Positions 1 through 15,665 of a stretch of DNA of 64,000 bases are shown piece by piece. The stretch is from Rebecca billardiae RCC1528 (taxonomy: Eukaryota > Haptophyta): positions 1,860,001 to 1,924,000 of the forward strand of contig OZ251227.1 in assembly GCA_965240325.2 (NCBI GenBank), given 5' to 3'. The notes below the pieces were generated by a model. It was not told the origin of the DNA. It searched no databases and saw nothing but the letters and a program-made list of their open reading frames with translations. A program made the translations under genes and the position numbers. Position 1 is the first letter of the stretch. Each line of letters begins with the position of its first letter.

Positions 1-988
1 CGCGCGCTTGCGGACGCCGCGTCGCGCCGCGCCGCCGCCGCGGCCTCGGCCGCGTCCGCGCGCGCGGCGCGCTCGGCGCGCAGCGCGCCCGCGCCCGCGC
101 CCGCCGCGCTTGCAATCTCGCGCTCGAGATCGCGCGCGCGCGACGCGGCGGCGGCGCCGTCCGCGCGCGCGGCGGCGGCCGCGCGCTCCGCCTCCGCCGC
201 GCGCCGCTCGGTGGCCTCGAGCGCCGCGCCAAGGGCGGCGAGCCGCTGCGCGCCGGCCTCGGCGCTGGCCTCGGCGGCAGCGACGGCGGCCGGCTCGGCG
301 GCGGCGCCCGCGAGCGCGCCGCTGTGCGCGGCGCGGGGCGTCCGCGGCAGCAGCGCCGCCGCCGCGTGCGCGCGCGCCGCCTCGGCGTCCGCGCGCGCGC
401 CGGCGAGCGCGCCGCGCGCCGCCTCCGCCTCCGCCTCCGCCTCCGCCAGCGCCTCTCGCAGCGAGCAGTTCTCCGTGGCCAGCGCCGAGGCGGCGGCGCC
501 CTCGCCGAGCGCGCCGCCGCGCGCGCCCTCCGCCGTCGCCTCCGCCTCTGGCGCTGCCTCTGCACGCGCCCGCTCCGCGCGCGCGTCCGCCTGCAGCCGC
601 GCGTGCCGCTCGGCCAGTGCCCCATGCGCCGCCTTCACCAGCGAGTGCCGCTCGTGCGCGGCCGACAGCTCGATGGCCGCCACCTGCCGCGCGGACGCGA
701 GCTCCGCCGCGCCCATCTCGCGCGCGCTGCGCAGCTCACGACTCAGTCGCTCCGCCTCCGCCCGCGCCGCGCGCAGCTCGGCGCCGCCCGCGCCCGCGTC
801 CGCGCCGCCCGCGTCGGCGGCGGCGGCGGCGTCCGCGGCGGCGCTCGCGTCCGCGCGCCCGCGCGCCGCGCGCCGCGCCTCGGCCAGCGCGCGCTGGCAG
901 TGCCTCAGCGCGCTGAGCAGGGCGAGCACGTTGGCGCGCGCGTCGGCGCCGAGCGCGCCGCTCGCGCGCAATGCGGCCTCGGCGCGCG

Positions 989-1029
<41 letters not shown>

Positions 1030-4000
1030 CCCGCGCCGGCTGCCGCCTCGTCGGCGCGCTCGTCGTCGGCAGCGGCGCGCGCGGCGCGCGGCCGCGACGC
1101 CGGCGCCGCCGCGTGCCGCGCCGCGCGCTCGACGGCGCGCCGCAGCCGCTCGAGCTCCGCAGCCGCCGTCGTCGCGGCGGCGGCCGGGCTGCGAGCCGTG
1201 CCGCGCGCGCGCCGCGCGCCGCCCGGCGTGCGAGTGCGCGCCGCCGCGCCACCGCCGCCGCCGCCGCCGCCCGCGCGGCGCGGCTGCGCCCACCGACCCG
1301 ACGGCGGCGCGTCGGCGTCGGCGTCCGCGTCGGCGTCGTCGGCGTCGTGCTCGGTGTGCGCCTCGTCGGAGTCGGAGTGTGCGCGGACGCGCGCGCCGGC
1401 AGCGCCGCCGTCGCGCAGCTCGGCGGCGGCACCGTCGTCCGCGCCGGCGCGCCGCGCTCGCTCGCGCGAGAGCGCCGCGCGCGCCTCGTCCAGCGCGATG
1501 CGCAGCGCGTCGGCCGCGCGCTCGGCGAGCGCGGCGCGCGCGAGCGGCGGCAGCGCGGCGCGGTCGACGCTGCCGCCGTCCTCGTCCGCAGCGGCGCTCA
1601 GAGCGGTCGGGTCCGAGCTCGCCACAGCGTCAGCCGCCGCGAGGAGACGGCGGCGCAGCGCGGCCGAGTCGGCGTGCGCCGCCGCCGCGCGCGCCTCCGC
1701 CTCCGCCGCCGCGACGCGCGCGCGCACGAGCGCGCGCGCGAGCCGCTCGGCCGCCGCCGCGGCCGGCGGCGCGGCGTGCGCCCCCGCCCGCCCCTGCTGC
1801 TGCGCGCCCGCGCCGCCCGCGCGCATTGCTCCGGCGAGCTCGGCGCGCAGCAGGGCGAGTGCGTGCGCCCTCGCGTCCGCCGCCGTGCGCGCCTCGGCTA
1901 GCTGCGAGCGCGCGGCGCCGAGCTCGGCGTGCAGCGTGGCGAACTCTGCAGCGAGCCAGCCCTCGCGCGCCGCACAGCCCGCGGCCGCCGCCGAGCCCGC
2001 CGCCGACGTTGCCGCGGGCGCGCCGCCGCCGGCTTGGGCGCCGCCGGGCGCGCGCGCCGCCTCGGCCTCCGCGTCCGCGTCGCGAGCGCGCTGCGCCAGC
2101 GTCGCCTCCGCCTCCCGCAGCGCGGCGCGCTCGGCGGCGTCGGGCCCGTCGGCGCCCGCGCCATCCGCGCCGAGCGCCGACCCCGCGCGCGCGCCGGCCG
2201 CGCGCGCGCGCCGCGCGCCCTCGCGCGCGCGCGCCGCTCGCGCCGCCTCCGCCTCCGCCTCCGCCGCCTCCGCGCGTTGAGCCGCGCTGAGCGCCGCCGC
2301 CTCGGCGGCGAACTGGCGCGCCGAGGCGTCGGCGAGCGCCTGCCGCGCGGCGGCGAGCTCGGCGGCGGCGCCGCGCGCGGCCGGCGCCTCGGCGCGCGCG
2401 CCGCCGCCGCCGCCGAGCGCGGCCGCGCGCGCCGCGGCCGTGGCGCGCGCGGCGCGCTCGGCGGCGGCGTCGCGTGCCGCCTCGGCCGCGGCCGCGCGCT
2501 CGGCGAGCGCTCGTGCCCACGGCGGCAGCGCGGCGGCGGTGGCGGCGCCGTGCGCGCGGCCGGCCCCGATCGTCGCGGCCGCGCCGCCGCCCGCGCCGCC
2601 GCCGCTCCCCGCGCGCGCCTCCGCCGCGCGCCACCGCTCGCGCCACCCCTCCGCCTCCGCCTCGGCCGCGCGCAGCGCGCCGCCGAGTGCGGCCGTGCAC
2701 GCCGCGCCCTCGCGCGCGCGCGCGTCCAGGGCGAGCGCGGCGTCGTTGGCCGCGTCGAGCTGCGCGCTGAGCGCGGAGACGTGCGCGCCGCGCAGCGCCG
2801 CCGCCGCGCGCGCCTCCTCCGCGCGGCACGCGCCCTGCCGCTCGAGCGCGCCCTGCGCCGCCGCGAGCTGCGCGCACGCCGCGTCGCGCGCCGCGGCCGC
2901 CTCGTCGGCCGCGCGGCCGAGCGCGCGGCCGCGCGAGCGCTCTGCGAGGATCTCGAGCTGGAGCGAGGCGGCGGCGGCGGCGCTGAGCGGGGTCGCGCGC
3001 TCGGCGAGCGCCTCGAACAGCGCGGCGGGCGGCGCGCCGTCCGCCGCCTCCGCCATCTCCGTCTCCGCCCAGCCCCAGCCCCAGCTGCTACCGCCGCCGT
3101 CGCCTCCGCCGCCGTCGCCGCCGCCGCCGTCGCCGCCGCCGCCGTCGCGGCCGCCGACACCGCCGACACCGCTGCCGCCGCCGCCGCCGCCGTCCACGGC
3201 GGCGGCGGCGGCGTCGGAGGCGTCGGCGGCAGCGCGCCCACCGCCCGCGCCGTGCGCGCGCGCCCATCGCTCGCGCAGCGCGCGCGCCTCCGCCGCCGCG
3301 TGCGCGCGCTCCGCGCCGACCGCGGCCGCGTGCCGCGCCGCCTGCGCGCGCAGCGCGGCGCGCAGGCCAGCCGCCGCCGCCTCCGCCGCCTGCTGCGCGG
3401 CGTGCGCGGCGTCGGCGCGCGCGGCGTGCGCGTCCGCGCGCGACGACGCGTCGGACAGCTCGCGCCGCACCGCCGACACCTCGGCGCGCGCCACCTCCTC
3501 CGCGCGCCGCGCCGCGGCCGCGTCCGCCGCCGCGCGGCGCGCGGCCGCGTCCGCGTCCGCGGCGCGCGCCTCGGCGCGCGCGCGCGCGCCCGCCTCCGCC
3601 TCGGCGGCGAGCTCGGCGGCGTCGGCGCGCGCGGCGCTGGCGGCCTCGAGCTCGGCCGTCGCGCCGAGCTGCTCGCCCAGCTCCGCCAGCGCGCGCCCGG
3701 CCGCGCCGCCCTCCGCCGCCGCCGCCTGCGCCGCCGCCGCCACCTCCGCCGCGGCCGCCGCCGCGGCCGCGCGCTCGGCGAGCGCGGCGCGCGCGCCCGC
3801 CGCCTCGCGCCGCGCGGCGTGCGCCTCGCGCTCGGCGGCGGCGACGGCGGCGGTGGCCGCCGCGCTCGGCGCGGGCTCGGAGGGCTCGAGCGCGCCGCCC
3901 AGCGCCGCGCGCAGCCGCCGCTCCAGCCCCGCCGCGCGCTCGTCTGCCGCCGCCGCGTCCGCGCGCGCCGCGTCCGCCGCGCGCCGCGCGCCGAGCGCGG

Positions 4001-6338
4001 CCGCGCGCGCGCCGTCCGCGTCCGCGCGCGCGCCCGCCCGCGCCTCCTCGACGGCGTCGGCGCGCGCGGTGTCCGCCGCGGCGAGGCGCGCCTCGAGCGC
4101 CGCGACGTCCGCCGCGCGCCGCGCGAGCGCCGCGCGCAGCGCGCGCGCCTCCTCCGCCGCGGACGCCGCGCCGCCGCCGCCGCCGCCGCCGCCGCGGCCG
4201 CGCGCGAGCGGCGGCGGCGGCGGCAGCGCGCGCGCAAGGGCGTCGTCGCGCTCGGCGAGCGCGCGGCGGAGCACCTCGCCCTCCGCCTCGCGCGCGCGCA
4301 CCGCGCCCTCCAGCTCCGCCACCCGCGCCGCGCCCGCCGCCGCCGCGCGCGCCGCGGCCGCGGCCGCCTCTGTCTCCTGCTGCCGCGCGGCGCCCAGCTG
4401 CGCGTGAGCGCGCGCGAGCGCGGCGCGCGCGGCGTCGAGCTGCTCGCGCGCGCTCGCGCCGAGCTCGTCGGCGTGCGCGACCGCCGCGTCGAGCCGGCTG
4501 CTCGTGCGCTGCACCACCGCCGACGCGCTCGCCTCGATCCGCTCGAGCGACGAGACGCGCCGGCGCAGCTCGGCGGCAGCGTCCGCGTGCGCGCGCGCGC
4601 GCGCCTCCGCCTCCGCCTCTCGCGACTCCGCGGCGGCGGCGCGGTGGGCCTCGGCCTCGGCGGCGGCGGCGGCGCGGCTCGCGCGCACGCGCGCCGTCTC
4701 CGCCTCGCGCGCGTGCTCCTCGCCGACCGCGCGCGCGTGCGCCGCCTCGCGCCGCGCGCTGCCGAGCGCCGCGCGCGCCGCGTCGGCCGCCGCGCGCAGC
4801 GCCGCCAGGGGCGCGGCAGCGTCGGCGGCCGCGGCGCCACCGCCGCCGGGCGCGGCGTCGGCGGCCGCGCCGCCTTCCTCGGCGGCGGCGGCGCGCTCGA
4901 GCGCGCGCGCGATCGCCACCACCTCTGCCGCATCCACGCCGCCCTCCGCCTCGTCGAGCGGAGCGCCGGCCGCGGCGGCCTCGGCGGCGCCGGGCGCGGG
5001 GCGCGCCGCGGCCGCCGCGCCGGCCGCCGCGGCCGCCGCCGCCTCCTCCTCGCGCGCAAAGGCGGCGCTCTCGCGCGCCTCGAGCAGCGCGATGCGCTCG
5101 GCGCGCGCGCGCGCCTCCTCCCGCGCCGCGCGCAGCTCGCGCTCCAGCGCGCCGTGCGCCGCCGCCGCCGCGCGCTGCGCCTCGGCCGCGCGCGCCGCCG
5201 CGCCCTCCGCCGCGTCCGCGCGCGCCCGCAGCGCGCCCACCTCCGCCGCGACCGCGCCGCTCGCGTCGTGCGAGCGGCGGCGCTCGGCGTCGAGCGCGCG
5301 CGCGGCCTCGGCGCGCAGCGCGTCGAGCTCCGCGCGCGCACCCGCCGCCTCCTCCGCCGCCGCCGCCGCGCGCGCCTCGGCCGCGTCCGCCCGCGCCGCG
5401 TGCGCGCGTGCCTCCCGCTGCGCCGCGCCCACCGCGCCATCCTTGGAGTGCAGCAGGGCGAGCACGCGCGCCGAGCGCTCCTCCGCGCGCGCGCGCTCGG
5501 CGGAGAGCGCGCGCTCCACCGCGAGCGCCACGGCCGCGTCCGCGTGCGCGCCGCCCGTCGCCGCCGGCGCCGCCGGCTCACGCCACGCCGGCGGCGGCAG
5601 CGGCGGCACCTGCTCCCAGCGAGGCGCGGCGCGCGGCTCATCCGCGCCGTCCGCGCCGCGGCGCGCGCGCTCGGCCGCGAGCTCCGCCTCGGCGTGCGCG
5701 CGCGCGCGCTCCGCCGCCCCCAGCCTCGCGCGCAGCTCGCGAGCCTCGACGCCGCCGTCGGCGCCGCCTTCCATGCCGTCCGCCTCCGCCTCCGCCTCCG
5801 CGCCCGCGTCCGCGTCCGCGTCCGTCGCCCGGTGCGCGCTCTCGCGCGCTCGCTCGTCCGCGCGGCGGGCGGGCGCGGCGGCGTTCGCGCCGAGCGGCTC
5901 GCGCGCCGCGCTCGCGCGCACGCGCGCCAGCGCCACGCGCGCGAAGAACTGCTGCGAGCCGTGCGCCGTGGACAGCACGAACACGTCGCGAAGGGACGGG
6001 GGCGGCGCGGCGGCGGCGGAGGCGCCGCCGCCGCCGCCGGGCGCGGACGGCTGCTGCGCGGCGCCGCGGCGTGGAGGCGGCTCCTTGTGCAGGCGGAGGA
6101 GGACCTGCACGTCCACCGCGCCGCCCGGCGGCACGTGCGCGCGCGAGGGCGACACCTCCCAGCGCTCCGAGTTGCCGGGCCTGATGCTGAACTCGACGGC
6201 GGCGGCGAGCGGGTTCCTCACGCGCACCGTTTGAACGTACGGCGTGTGCAGGCGCACACTGGGGAAGGAGAGCTCGGGGGGCGAGAGCTCGAGCAGTCGG
6301 TTGCGCTGCAGCGCCGCCGGCGGCTCGGGGGCCGCCAT
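1..6338 (-). CDS. MSP-domain, giant alanine-rich coiled-coil protein (3' part outside window)
   Basis: The ATG is at 6338 and the frame runs leftward to the window edge, at least 2,112 codons, with no intron needed. I translated three separate parts (about 6338-5050, 3160-2830 and 62-1). All lie in one frame and read as sensible protein; I did not read every codon between them. Residues about 15-90 form a compact beta-rich segment (LSPPELSFPSVRLHTPYVQT, then VRVRNP and FSIRPGNSERW) typical of the MSP/ASH immunoglobulin-like fold found in VAP, sperm and ciliary proteins. After a Gly/Ala linker, the rest is Ala, Glu and Arg rich with heptad-like spacing, as in a long coiled coil. By analogy it could be a centrosomal, ciliary or membrane-contact scaffold, but I recognise no specific orthologue. 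It is divergent from the kinase gene to its right. The many Arg-rich or Ala/Ser-rich open frames in other phases are composition shadows. Confidence 0.75.
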
Positions 6339-6760
6339 CGCACCGGCCGCGTGTCCAAGCTCGCGCGGGGTCGGTCAGCGCCCTCCGCGCGCACCCGCCA
6401 TCAAGTTTTCGAGTTGCCCGATCGACGCCGCTCGTGCTTTTCCTTTCGAGTCAACGGCGCGCTGCCGATGCCGTTTGCTTGGAGCAGTCCGGGAGCACGC
6501 CACGACTGTGTGCAAGGCGTGCAGCCGTTGGACCGTCGGCCGCTGGCGGCACCGACCGGTGTTCGTCAGCTGCCCTTCATCACTCTCGAGCTCGGCGCGG
6601 GCGCGCGGAGCACTCTTGTTGAGCAGCGAGTCCGAGTCCGACGACAGCAGCACGGGGGGTTCCGCTGAGGAAGGGCGCGGCCTGCGCCCGAGGACGCCGC
6701 GCCACCACGGGGCAGGAGCCCGGCGCGAGCTGGCCGGCCGCCGCGCGGGCGGCCGCCGCG
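6339..6760. promoter_or_regulatory. Divergent intergenic region, probable bidirectional promoter
   Basis: These 422 bp separate the start codons of the MSP/coiled-coil gene (leftward) and the FHA kinase gene (rightward), so both 5' UTRs and promoters must fit here. The stretch at about 6400-6560 is less GC-rich than the flanking coding DNA. I see no clear TATA box. The regulatory role follows from the layout only. Confidence 0.4.
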
Positions 6761-7565
6761 ATGCCTGAGGGCTCCGAGAAGACGCAGCCCCACGAGCTCG
6801 GCGAGACGCAGCTCGACCTCGAGCTCGAGCCCGATGCGGGCGCGGACGGCCCGGAGCGCGCGGCGTGGGCGATGCTCATCCCGCTCGTCGAGGGCGGTCA
6901 GGCGACCGAGCTGCGCGACGAGCCCTCGCTGCTCGGGCGGGTGAAGGAGAAGGGCTGCCACGTCACCTTCCCCCACCCGCGCGTCTCCTCGCGCCACTGC
7001 GAGATCCAGCTGCGCGCGCATGCCGCGTGGATCACCGACTACTCGCAGAACGGCACGTACGTCAACTCGCACCGGCTGACGAAGCTGCGGCCGCACAAGC
7101 TCGAGTCGGGCGACCAGGTGTCGCTGCTTCACCCCAAGTCGCCGCGCGCCGACTTCGTGCAGAACACGTGCATCTTCGTGCAGCTCGACACCGCGCCGGC
7201 CGCGGCGGACGACGCGGCCGCGCGCCCGCTGGCCACGCATCTGCGCACGCCGCCGCTGCTGCCGCCCGCGGCGCGAGGGGGCGAGCCTGTCGGGCCGGTG
7301 GGATCCGCGCGGCACGACGGCTCGATGCGCACCGACCGCGACTCGGCGACGACCACCGCCGGCGCGAGCGGCGCGCTGCCGGCGCCGGGCCGGCCGCCGC
7401 CGCTCGCGCCACTCGCGCCGCCGCCGCCGATGCAGCCGCCGCCGCTCGCGGGGGGCGACGCGAGCGGCGTGCGCGCGGGCGCGAGGCGGCCCGGCTCGCC
7501 CGATGCGGCGCGCGCGCACAACGGCGGCGGCGGCGGCGGCGGCTGGGCCAGGGCAGGCGCCCCGC

Positions 7566-7618
<53 letters not shown>

Positions 7619-9244
7619 TGGAGCGGCGGCGGGTCCGGCTTGGACCTGCTCGGTCAGTACGAGATGGCGGAGACGCTGGGGCAGGGCTCGTTCGCCGTGG
7701 TCAAGCGCGGCGTGCACCGCGAGACGGGCGAGGAGTTCGCCATCAAGGTGATCGCCAAGCGCCGGCTGCTCGGCTCGGCCTCGCGCGCGGCCGCGGGCGG
7801 TGCGGATGAGAAGGAGAAGGTGATGCGCGAGGCGAAGATTCTCAAGAGAGTCGCGCACGACCACATCATCAAGCTGCACGACGTGCTCGAGGTGCGCGCC
7901 GGGGCTCGCGCGCGCGCGCCGTGCGATCGCCCACGCGCCGCGCTCACCGAGCTCCCCGCCCTCCCTGTGCCCCTGCGTGCGCCTTGGGCCGCCGCCGCGC
8001 GCCGCGCACGCCGCCGCGCGCCGCCGCGCCGCCGCGCGCCGCCGCGCCGCCGCCGCCGCGCCGCGCGCCGCCGCCGCCGCGCGCCGCCTCCGCCGCGCAG
8101 ACGCCGGACAACCTGTACCTGGTGATGGAGCTCGTGCGCGGCGGCGAGCTCTTCGACGACCTGGTCGAGCACGGCCCCTTCCCCGAGGCGCAGGCGCGGC
8201 AGCTCCTGCTGCAGCTGCTCGATGCCCTGCGCTACCTGCATTCGCTCGGGGTCGTGCACCGCGATCTCAAGCCTGAGAATATCCTGCTGCAGTACGCGCC
8301 CGGCACGGACCGCGCGGAGGCGCGGCGGCGCGGGGCGGCGCCGAGGCTCAAGGTGGCGGACTTTGGGCTCGCCAAGATGATCCCGGCCGACGGCATGATG
8401 GCCAAGACCTTCTGCGGCACGCCGCAGTACTTTGCGGTGCGCGCGCGCGACACACGCACACCGGCGGCCAAGCGGACGCGCGCGCGCGGCGGGCGGGCGG
8501 GCGGCGGGCGGGCGGGCGGCGGCGCGCGCGGAGACGGCCGGCCGAGCCTGCGCGCGCCGCCACCGGCCGCGCAGCCGGCTGTGGTGCTGCCGCCGCAGGG
8601 GGCAGCGAGGCTGCCCGCGCGCGCCGCTCGGGCCAACGGCTGCTCCTCCGGCCCCGCCGCCCCGCCGCCGCGCGCGCCCAAGCACTCACGCCGCCACCGC
8701 CGCCGCCGCGCGCTCGGCGCCCGCGCCGCCGCCGCGCCGTCTGCGCAGCCGGAGGTGATCGAGTGCCGCGAGACGGCGAAGGGGTACGGCACGGCGTGCG
8801 ACATCTGGTCCGCCGGCGTCATCCTGTACATCCTGCTCTCCGGCACGCCGCCCTTCGACGGGACGAACATCCTGGACGACGTGCGGCAGGGTCGGTACGG
8901 GCTGCCGCCGGAGAAGTTCGGGGAGGTGTCCGCGGGCGCGATCCACCTGCTCTCGCGCATGATGGTGGTGGACCCGGCGAGGCGGATCACGGTGGCGGAC
9001 GCGCTGCGACACCCGTGGGTGCGCGGCGAGGAGCTCAGCGAGGCCGAGGCGAGCGCCGCCGCGGGCGCGATCGCGCGCGCGCGCGGCGGCGCCGGCCCAC
9101 GGCCGGGCGGCGGCGGCGCGGCCGCGGCCGCGACCGCACCCCACGCCTCTGCGGACGACGAGATCGAGGAGACGTGGTGCGCGCTGCGAGCAGCCCCGCG
9201 CCCGCGCGCGCCGCGGGGCTCGCGCGAGCCCGGCCGCCGCTGCT

Positions 9245-9275
<31 letters not shown>

Positions 9276-9783
9276 CGTGCGCAGGTCGGAGGACGAGGCG
9301 CGCGCCGGGCAGCCGGCGGCGGGCGCGCTCGCGCACGGCGGCGCGGCGCCGCGCGGCCGGGCGCGCGGGACTGCGGCGCCGCTGCCCACGCGAGGGGGCG
9401 GCGGCGGCGTGGCGGTGGCAGCGCGGGGCGCGGCCGCGCTCGGTGGCTCGGCGCGCGCCCCCGGCACCAGCGCCGCGGCGCCTCCCTCGGCGCCCATCCC
9501 GCGCGCCCTCGCCGGCCCGCTGGCCACACTGCGCGCGGCCGCGCTCGCTGAGCCGATGATCAAGAGGCGGCGCGTGGGCGGCGCCGCCTCGGCCGGCGCT
9601 GCGCGCCCGCCGCCCGCACCCGTGAGCGGCCCGAGCAAGCTGGCCCTTGCGACCGAGCCGCTGACGACGGTGTCGGCGGGCAGGAGAGCGCAGGGCCGGC
9701 CTGCCGCCGGCGGCGTCCCCATCGGCGGCGTGGATGCGCACGGCGTGCTCGCGCCCGATCGCGAAGCGGAGCGCACGGCGTGA
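6761..9783 (+). CDS. FHA-domain Ser/Thr protein kinase, Chk2/Rad53-like (3 exons)
   Basis: Exons are 6761-7891, 8101-8436 and 8749-9783 (833 aa). Both introns (209 and 312 bp) are phase 0, start gtgcgc and end cag. Splicing restores the kinase core exactly: ...QYFA joins PEVIE to give the CGTPxYxAPE segment. An FHA domain spans about residues 38-142, with GR60, SSRH and QNGTYVN phosphothreonine-binding hallmarks. After a Pro/Gly-rich linker with a long poly-Gly run, the kinase domain spans 297-580: GQGSFAVV loop, Lys329, HRD Asp432 and DFG Asp464. Two TQ dipeptides at the N-terminus resemble the SQ/TQ cluster of checkpoint kinases. FHA followed by a CAMK-type kinase is the Chk2/Rad53/Cds1 arrangement, so a DNA-damage checkpoint role is likely. 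The C-terminal 250 residues are low complexity with a possible nuclear signal (KRRRV). Other FHA-kinases are not excluded. Confidence 0.9.
7570..7620 (+). repeat. GGC trinucleotide run coding poly-glycine
   Basis: An almost pure (GGC)n run inside exon 1 of the FHA kinase encodes about 17 glycines in the linker between the FHA and kinase domains. Such runs change length easily by replication slippage and are often polymorphic. Confidence 0.85.
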
Positions 9784-13507
<3,724 letters not shown>

Positions 13508-15322
13508 TCATGGGCCATGCTGGCGGTTACGATATGCAGTCGTGACCGTTGACGACGGCGCTGTCGTTGTGTTGACAGCCGCACACACATGCTGCGCAAA
13601 CCACGCGGCTCGCGCATCGGAGCTCGCCAGCTTCGCCGCGAGGAGCGTTTCGCGACGCTGCGCATCTAGACCCCAGCCGCCGCGAGAGCTGACGCCCATC
13701 ATGGATGCGCCCGCACCCGCGCCGCCGGGGCTCGGCACGCGCGAGGCCGGCTGAGGCTGCTGCCGGCGCTGGCAAGCGTGCTGGCACTGCGGACAGCCCT
13801 GGTGGAGGCTGACCGTTGGCGGAGGCCTCCTCCGCTGCAGCCAGCTCGGCAGCAGCCAGCTCGGCAGCAGCGCGTGGTACCACCGCCTCGTGCCCGCCAG
13901 CAGCGCCGGGTCGGTGAAGTGCAGCGTGCACGGCGCCGAGCTCAGGTCGAACACGGCCTCCCCGGCCGCATCCGCACCGAGAGCCTCGAGCACAGAGGGC
14001 AGCTCCCACGCCACGGGCACGTGCACGTCGGCGCAGCCCCAGAGCGCGAGCCCGGCGGGCATCACGTATGGCATCGAGTCGCGGTGCCGGTGGTCGAACA
14101 CGGGCAGGCCGCCGCCGGAGACCTGCAGCTTTGCGATGACGCGTGACGCCGTCACCTCCGTCGGCGGCGCGGAGCGCGCGCGCTCGCGCACGCCGCCCCT
14201 GCCTTGTCGGAGCGCGTCGCGCAGCGCATCGAACAGCCCCGTGGGCGTGGCGAGGACCTCGCCGGAGAGCCCGGCGTACGCGTTGGGCCGCAGGTTCGGG
14301 TCGATGGCCGTCGCCTTGCCCGAGCGCTCGTCGACGCGGAAGTCCACGCCGGCGACGCCCGTCAGTCCGAGCCGTGCGGCAAGGCGGCGGAACTGCGCGG
14401 CTGCGTCCGGCACGTTCACGGTGCGGATGGCGTACGCGGCGCCTTCCTCTCGCGTCGAGGCGTACAGCAGGTACGCGTAGCCCGCGAGCAACTCGCCGTC
14501 GAGCACGGCCCCGCTGAAGTGCACGGTGTACCCGGCCACGTACCGCTCGACCATGCACGCCGAGCGCGTGCACATCTCCAGCAGCGCGCGCCTCAACTCG
14601 GCGCGCGTGCGGCAGATGCGGGTGCCGACGCCGCCCATGCCCTTGGGCTTCTTCACCACGAGCGGCAGCTCGCGCAGGTGAGGGTCGGCGTCGGTCGAGT
14701 TCACGTCGCTCGCGCCCACACGGCGCGAGCTCCGTGGCACGCGCACCCCAGCTCTCCTCGCCAGCTGCATGCGTGAGAACTTGCTCGCGATCTTCTTGCT
14801 CGCAGACACCAGCCGCGGGAGCGAGCAGCGCAGCCGCGCGGACACCTCGCGCATGCTCGCGTTGCCGGCGTCCGCGCGCTCGGACGCCAGCTGCCCGGCG
14901 TCGTGCATCAGCTGAGCGGCCAGCTCAGAGTCCGCCATGACGAGAGCCGGTCGAAACAAGCCGACGGCGGCGAGCACAGCTTCGCGGGGGTCGGTGCCCT
15001 TCCACAGCCGAACGAAGCGCACGATCGAGGAGGAGCTCCTCCGATCGCGGAAGCCGCACCCTCGCCAGCCGCAGTAGGGCGCGCCCACGTTCGCCACGAG
15101 GCCAACCTCCCAGCCGGCGCGGTGCAGTCCGCTGAGGAGCAGCAGGCTGTCCATGTGCGACGAATGGACGACGAGGAGCGCGCGCGGGTTGTCCTGACGC
15201 CAGGGCCAGCAGTCATCGTCGTTCCACGCGCCCAGTAGGGCGGCACGCGTTGGCCTGCTGATCACCGCCCGCAGCACGAGAACAAGCGCGCTGGCGAGCA
15301 TGGGGCACCTTGCGCGGGGCAT
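13508..15322 (-). CDS. ATP-grasp domain protein with N-terminal hydrophobic segment
   Basis: A single open frame of 604 codons with ATG at 15322. The N-terminus carries a hydrophobic segment (ASALVLVLRAVI), possibly a signal anchor or organelle signal. Residues about 185-370 look like an ATP-grasp fold: a lysine and glycine-rich ATP loop (VVKKPKGMGGVGTRI), a central MVERYVAGYTVHFSGAV strand pair, and the metal-binding end GVDFRVDERSGKATAIDPNL, where ATP-grasp enzymes usually carry acidic and Asn residues. The family joins a carboxylate to an amine or thiol through an acyl-phosphate. The substrate cannot be read from sequence. The C-terminal 120 residues after PSWLLPSWLQ are low complexity. 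The stop lies close to repeat-rich DNA, so an unrecognised 3' intron is possible. Confidence 0.75.
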   Translation of the reverse strand: MPRARCPMLASALVLVLRAVISRPTRAALLGAWNDDDCWPWRQDNPRALLVVHSSHMDSLLLLSGLHRAGWEVGLVANVGAPYCGWRGCGFRDRRSSSSIVRFVRLWKGTDPREAVLAAVGLFRPALVMADSELAAQLMHDAGQLASERADAGNASMREVSARLRCSLPRLVSASKKIASKFSRMQLARRAGVRVPRSSRRVGASDVNSTDADPHLRELPLVVKKPKGMGGVGTRICRTRAELRRALLEMCTRSACMVERYVAGYTVHFSGAVLDGELLAGYAYLLYASTREEGAAYAIRTVNVPDAAAQFRRLAARLGLTGVAGVDFRVDERSGKATAIDPNLRPNAYAGLSGEVLATPTGLFDALRDALRQGRGGVRERARSAPPTEVTASRVIAKLQVSGGGLPVFDHRHRDSMPYVMPAGLALWGCADVHVPVAWELPSVLEALGADAAGEAVFDLSSAPCTLHFTDPALLAGTRRWYHALLPSWLLPSWLQRRRPPPTVSLHQGCPQCQHACQRRQQPQPASRVPSPGGAGAGASMMGVSSRGGWGLDAQRRETLLAAKLASSDARAAWFAQHVCAAVNTTTAPSSTVTTAYRNRQHGP

Positions 15323-15665
15323 GATGCTTGCATGTGCACGTCGTGGTCAGACCTCGAGGGCAGCCATTGTTCCAGTGTGCAGCCATTGCCCATTGATGTG
15401 ATTTCGGCGCCATCGCGTACGATCGTACTACCGGCGGCGGCCCTTGGTATACTACGTAGTACAGTGTTGTGGTACTGAAGTTAGATAGTATTGTACTCCG
15501 TGTTCTGTCTCGGCCTGCAACAGCAATGAGCAAGTAAGCTACTGCTTGTAGTTACTAGTTGGTAGCACTCCTCCGCGCCTCCGGCGCGGGGGTCGCTCCT
15601 GGACAGCTGCAGACTGTCGCCGATCGAGGCGGCTGCGAGCCGATGCATCATCATGGCTCATGCAG
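15323..15665. other. Intergenic, 343 bp
   Basis: Spacer between the start of the ATP-grasp gene and the end of the vWA gene, both leftward. It should hold the promoter of the former and the 3' end of the latter. A small palindrome (tactacgtagta) lies near 15450. No other feature is seen. Confidence 0.5.

Noticed and set aside
211-6668. Long Ala/Ser-rich and Arg-rich open frames on both strands
   Set aside because: They are in other phases of the leftward MSP/coiled-coil gene, carry no domain, and arise because GC-rich codons leave few stops in any frame.
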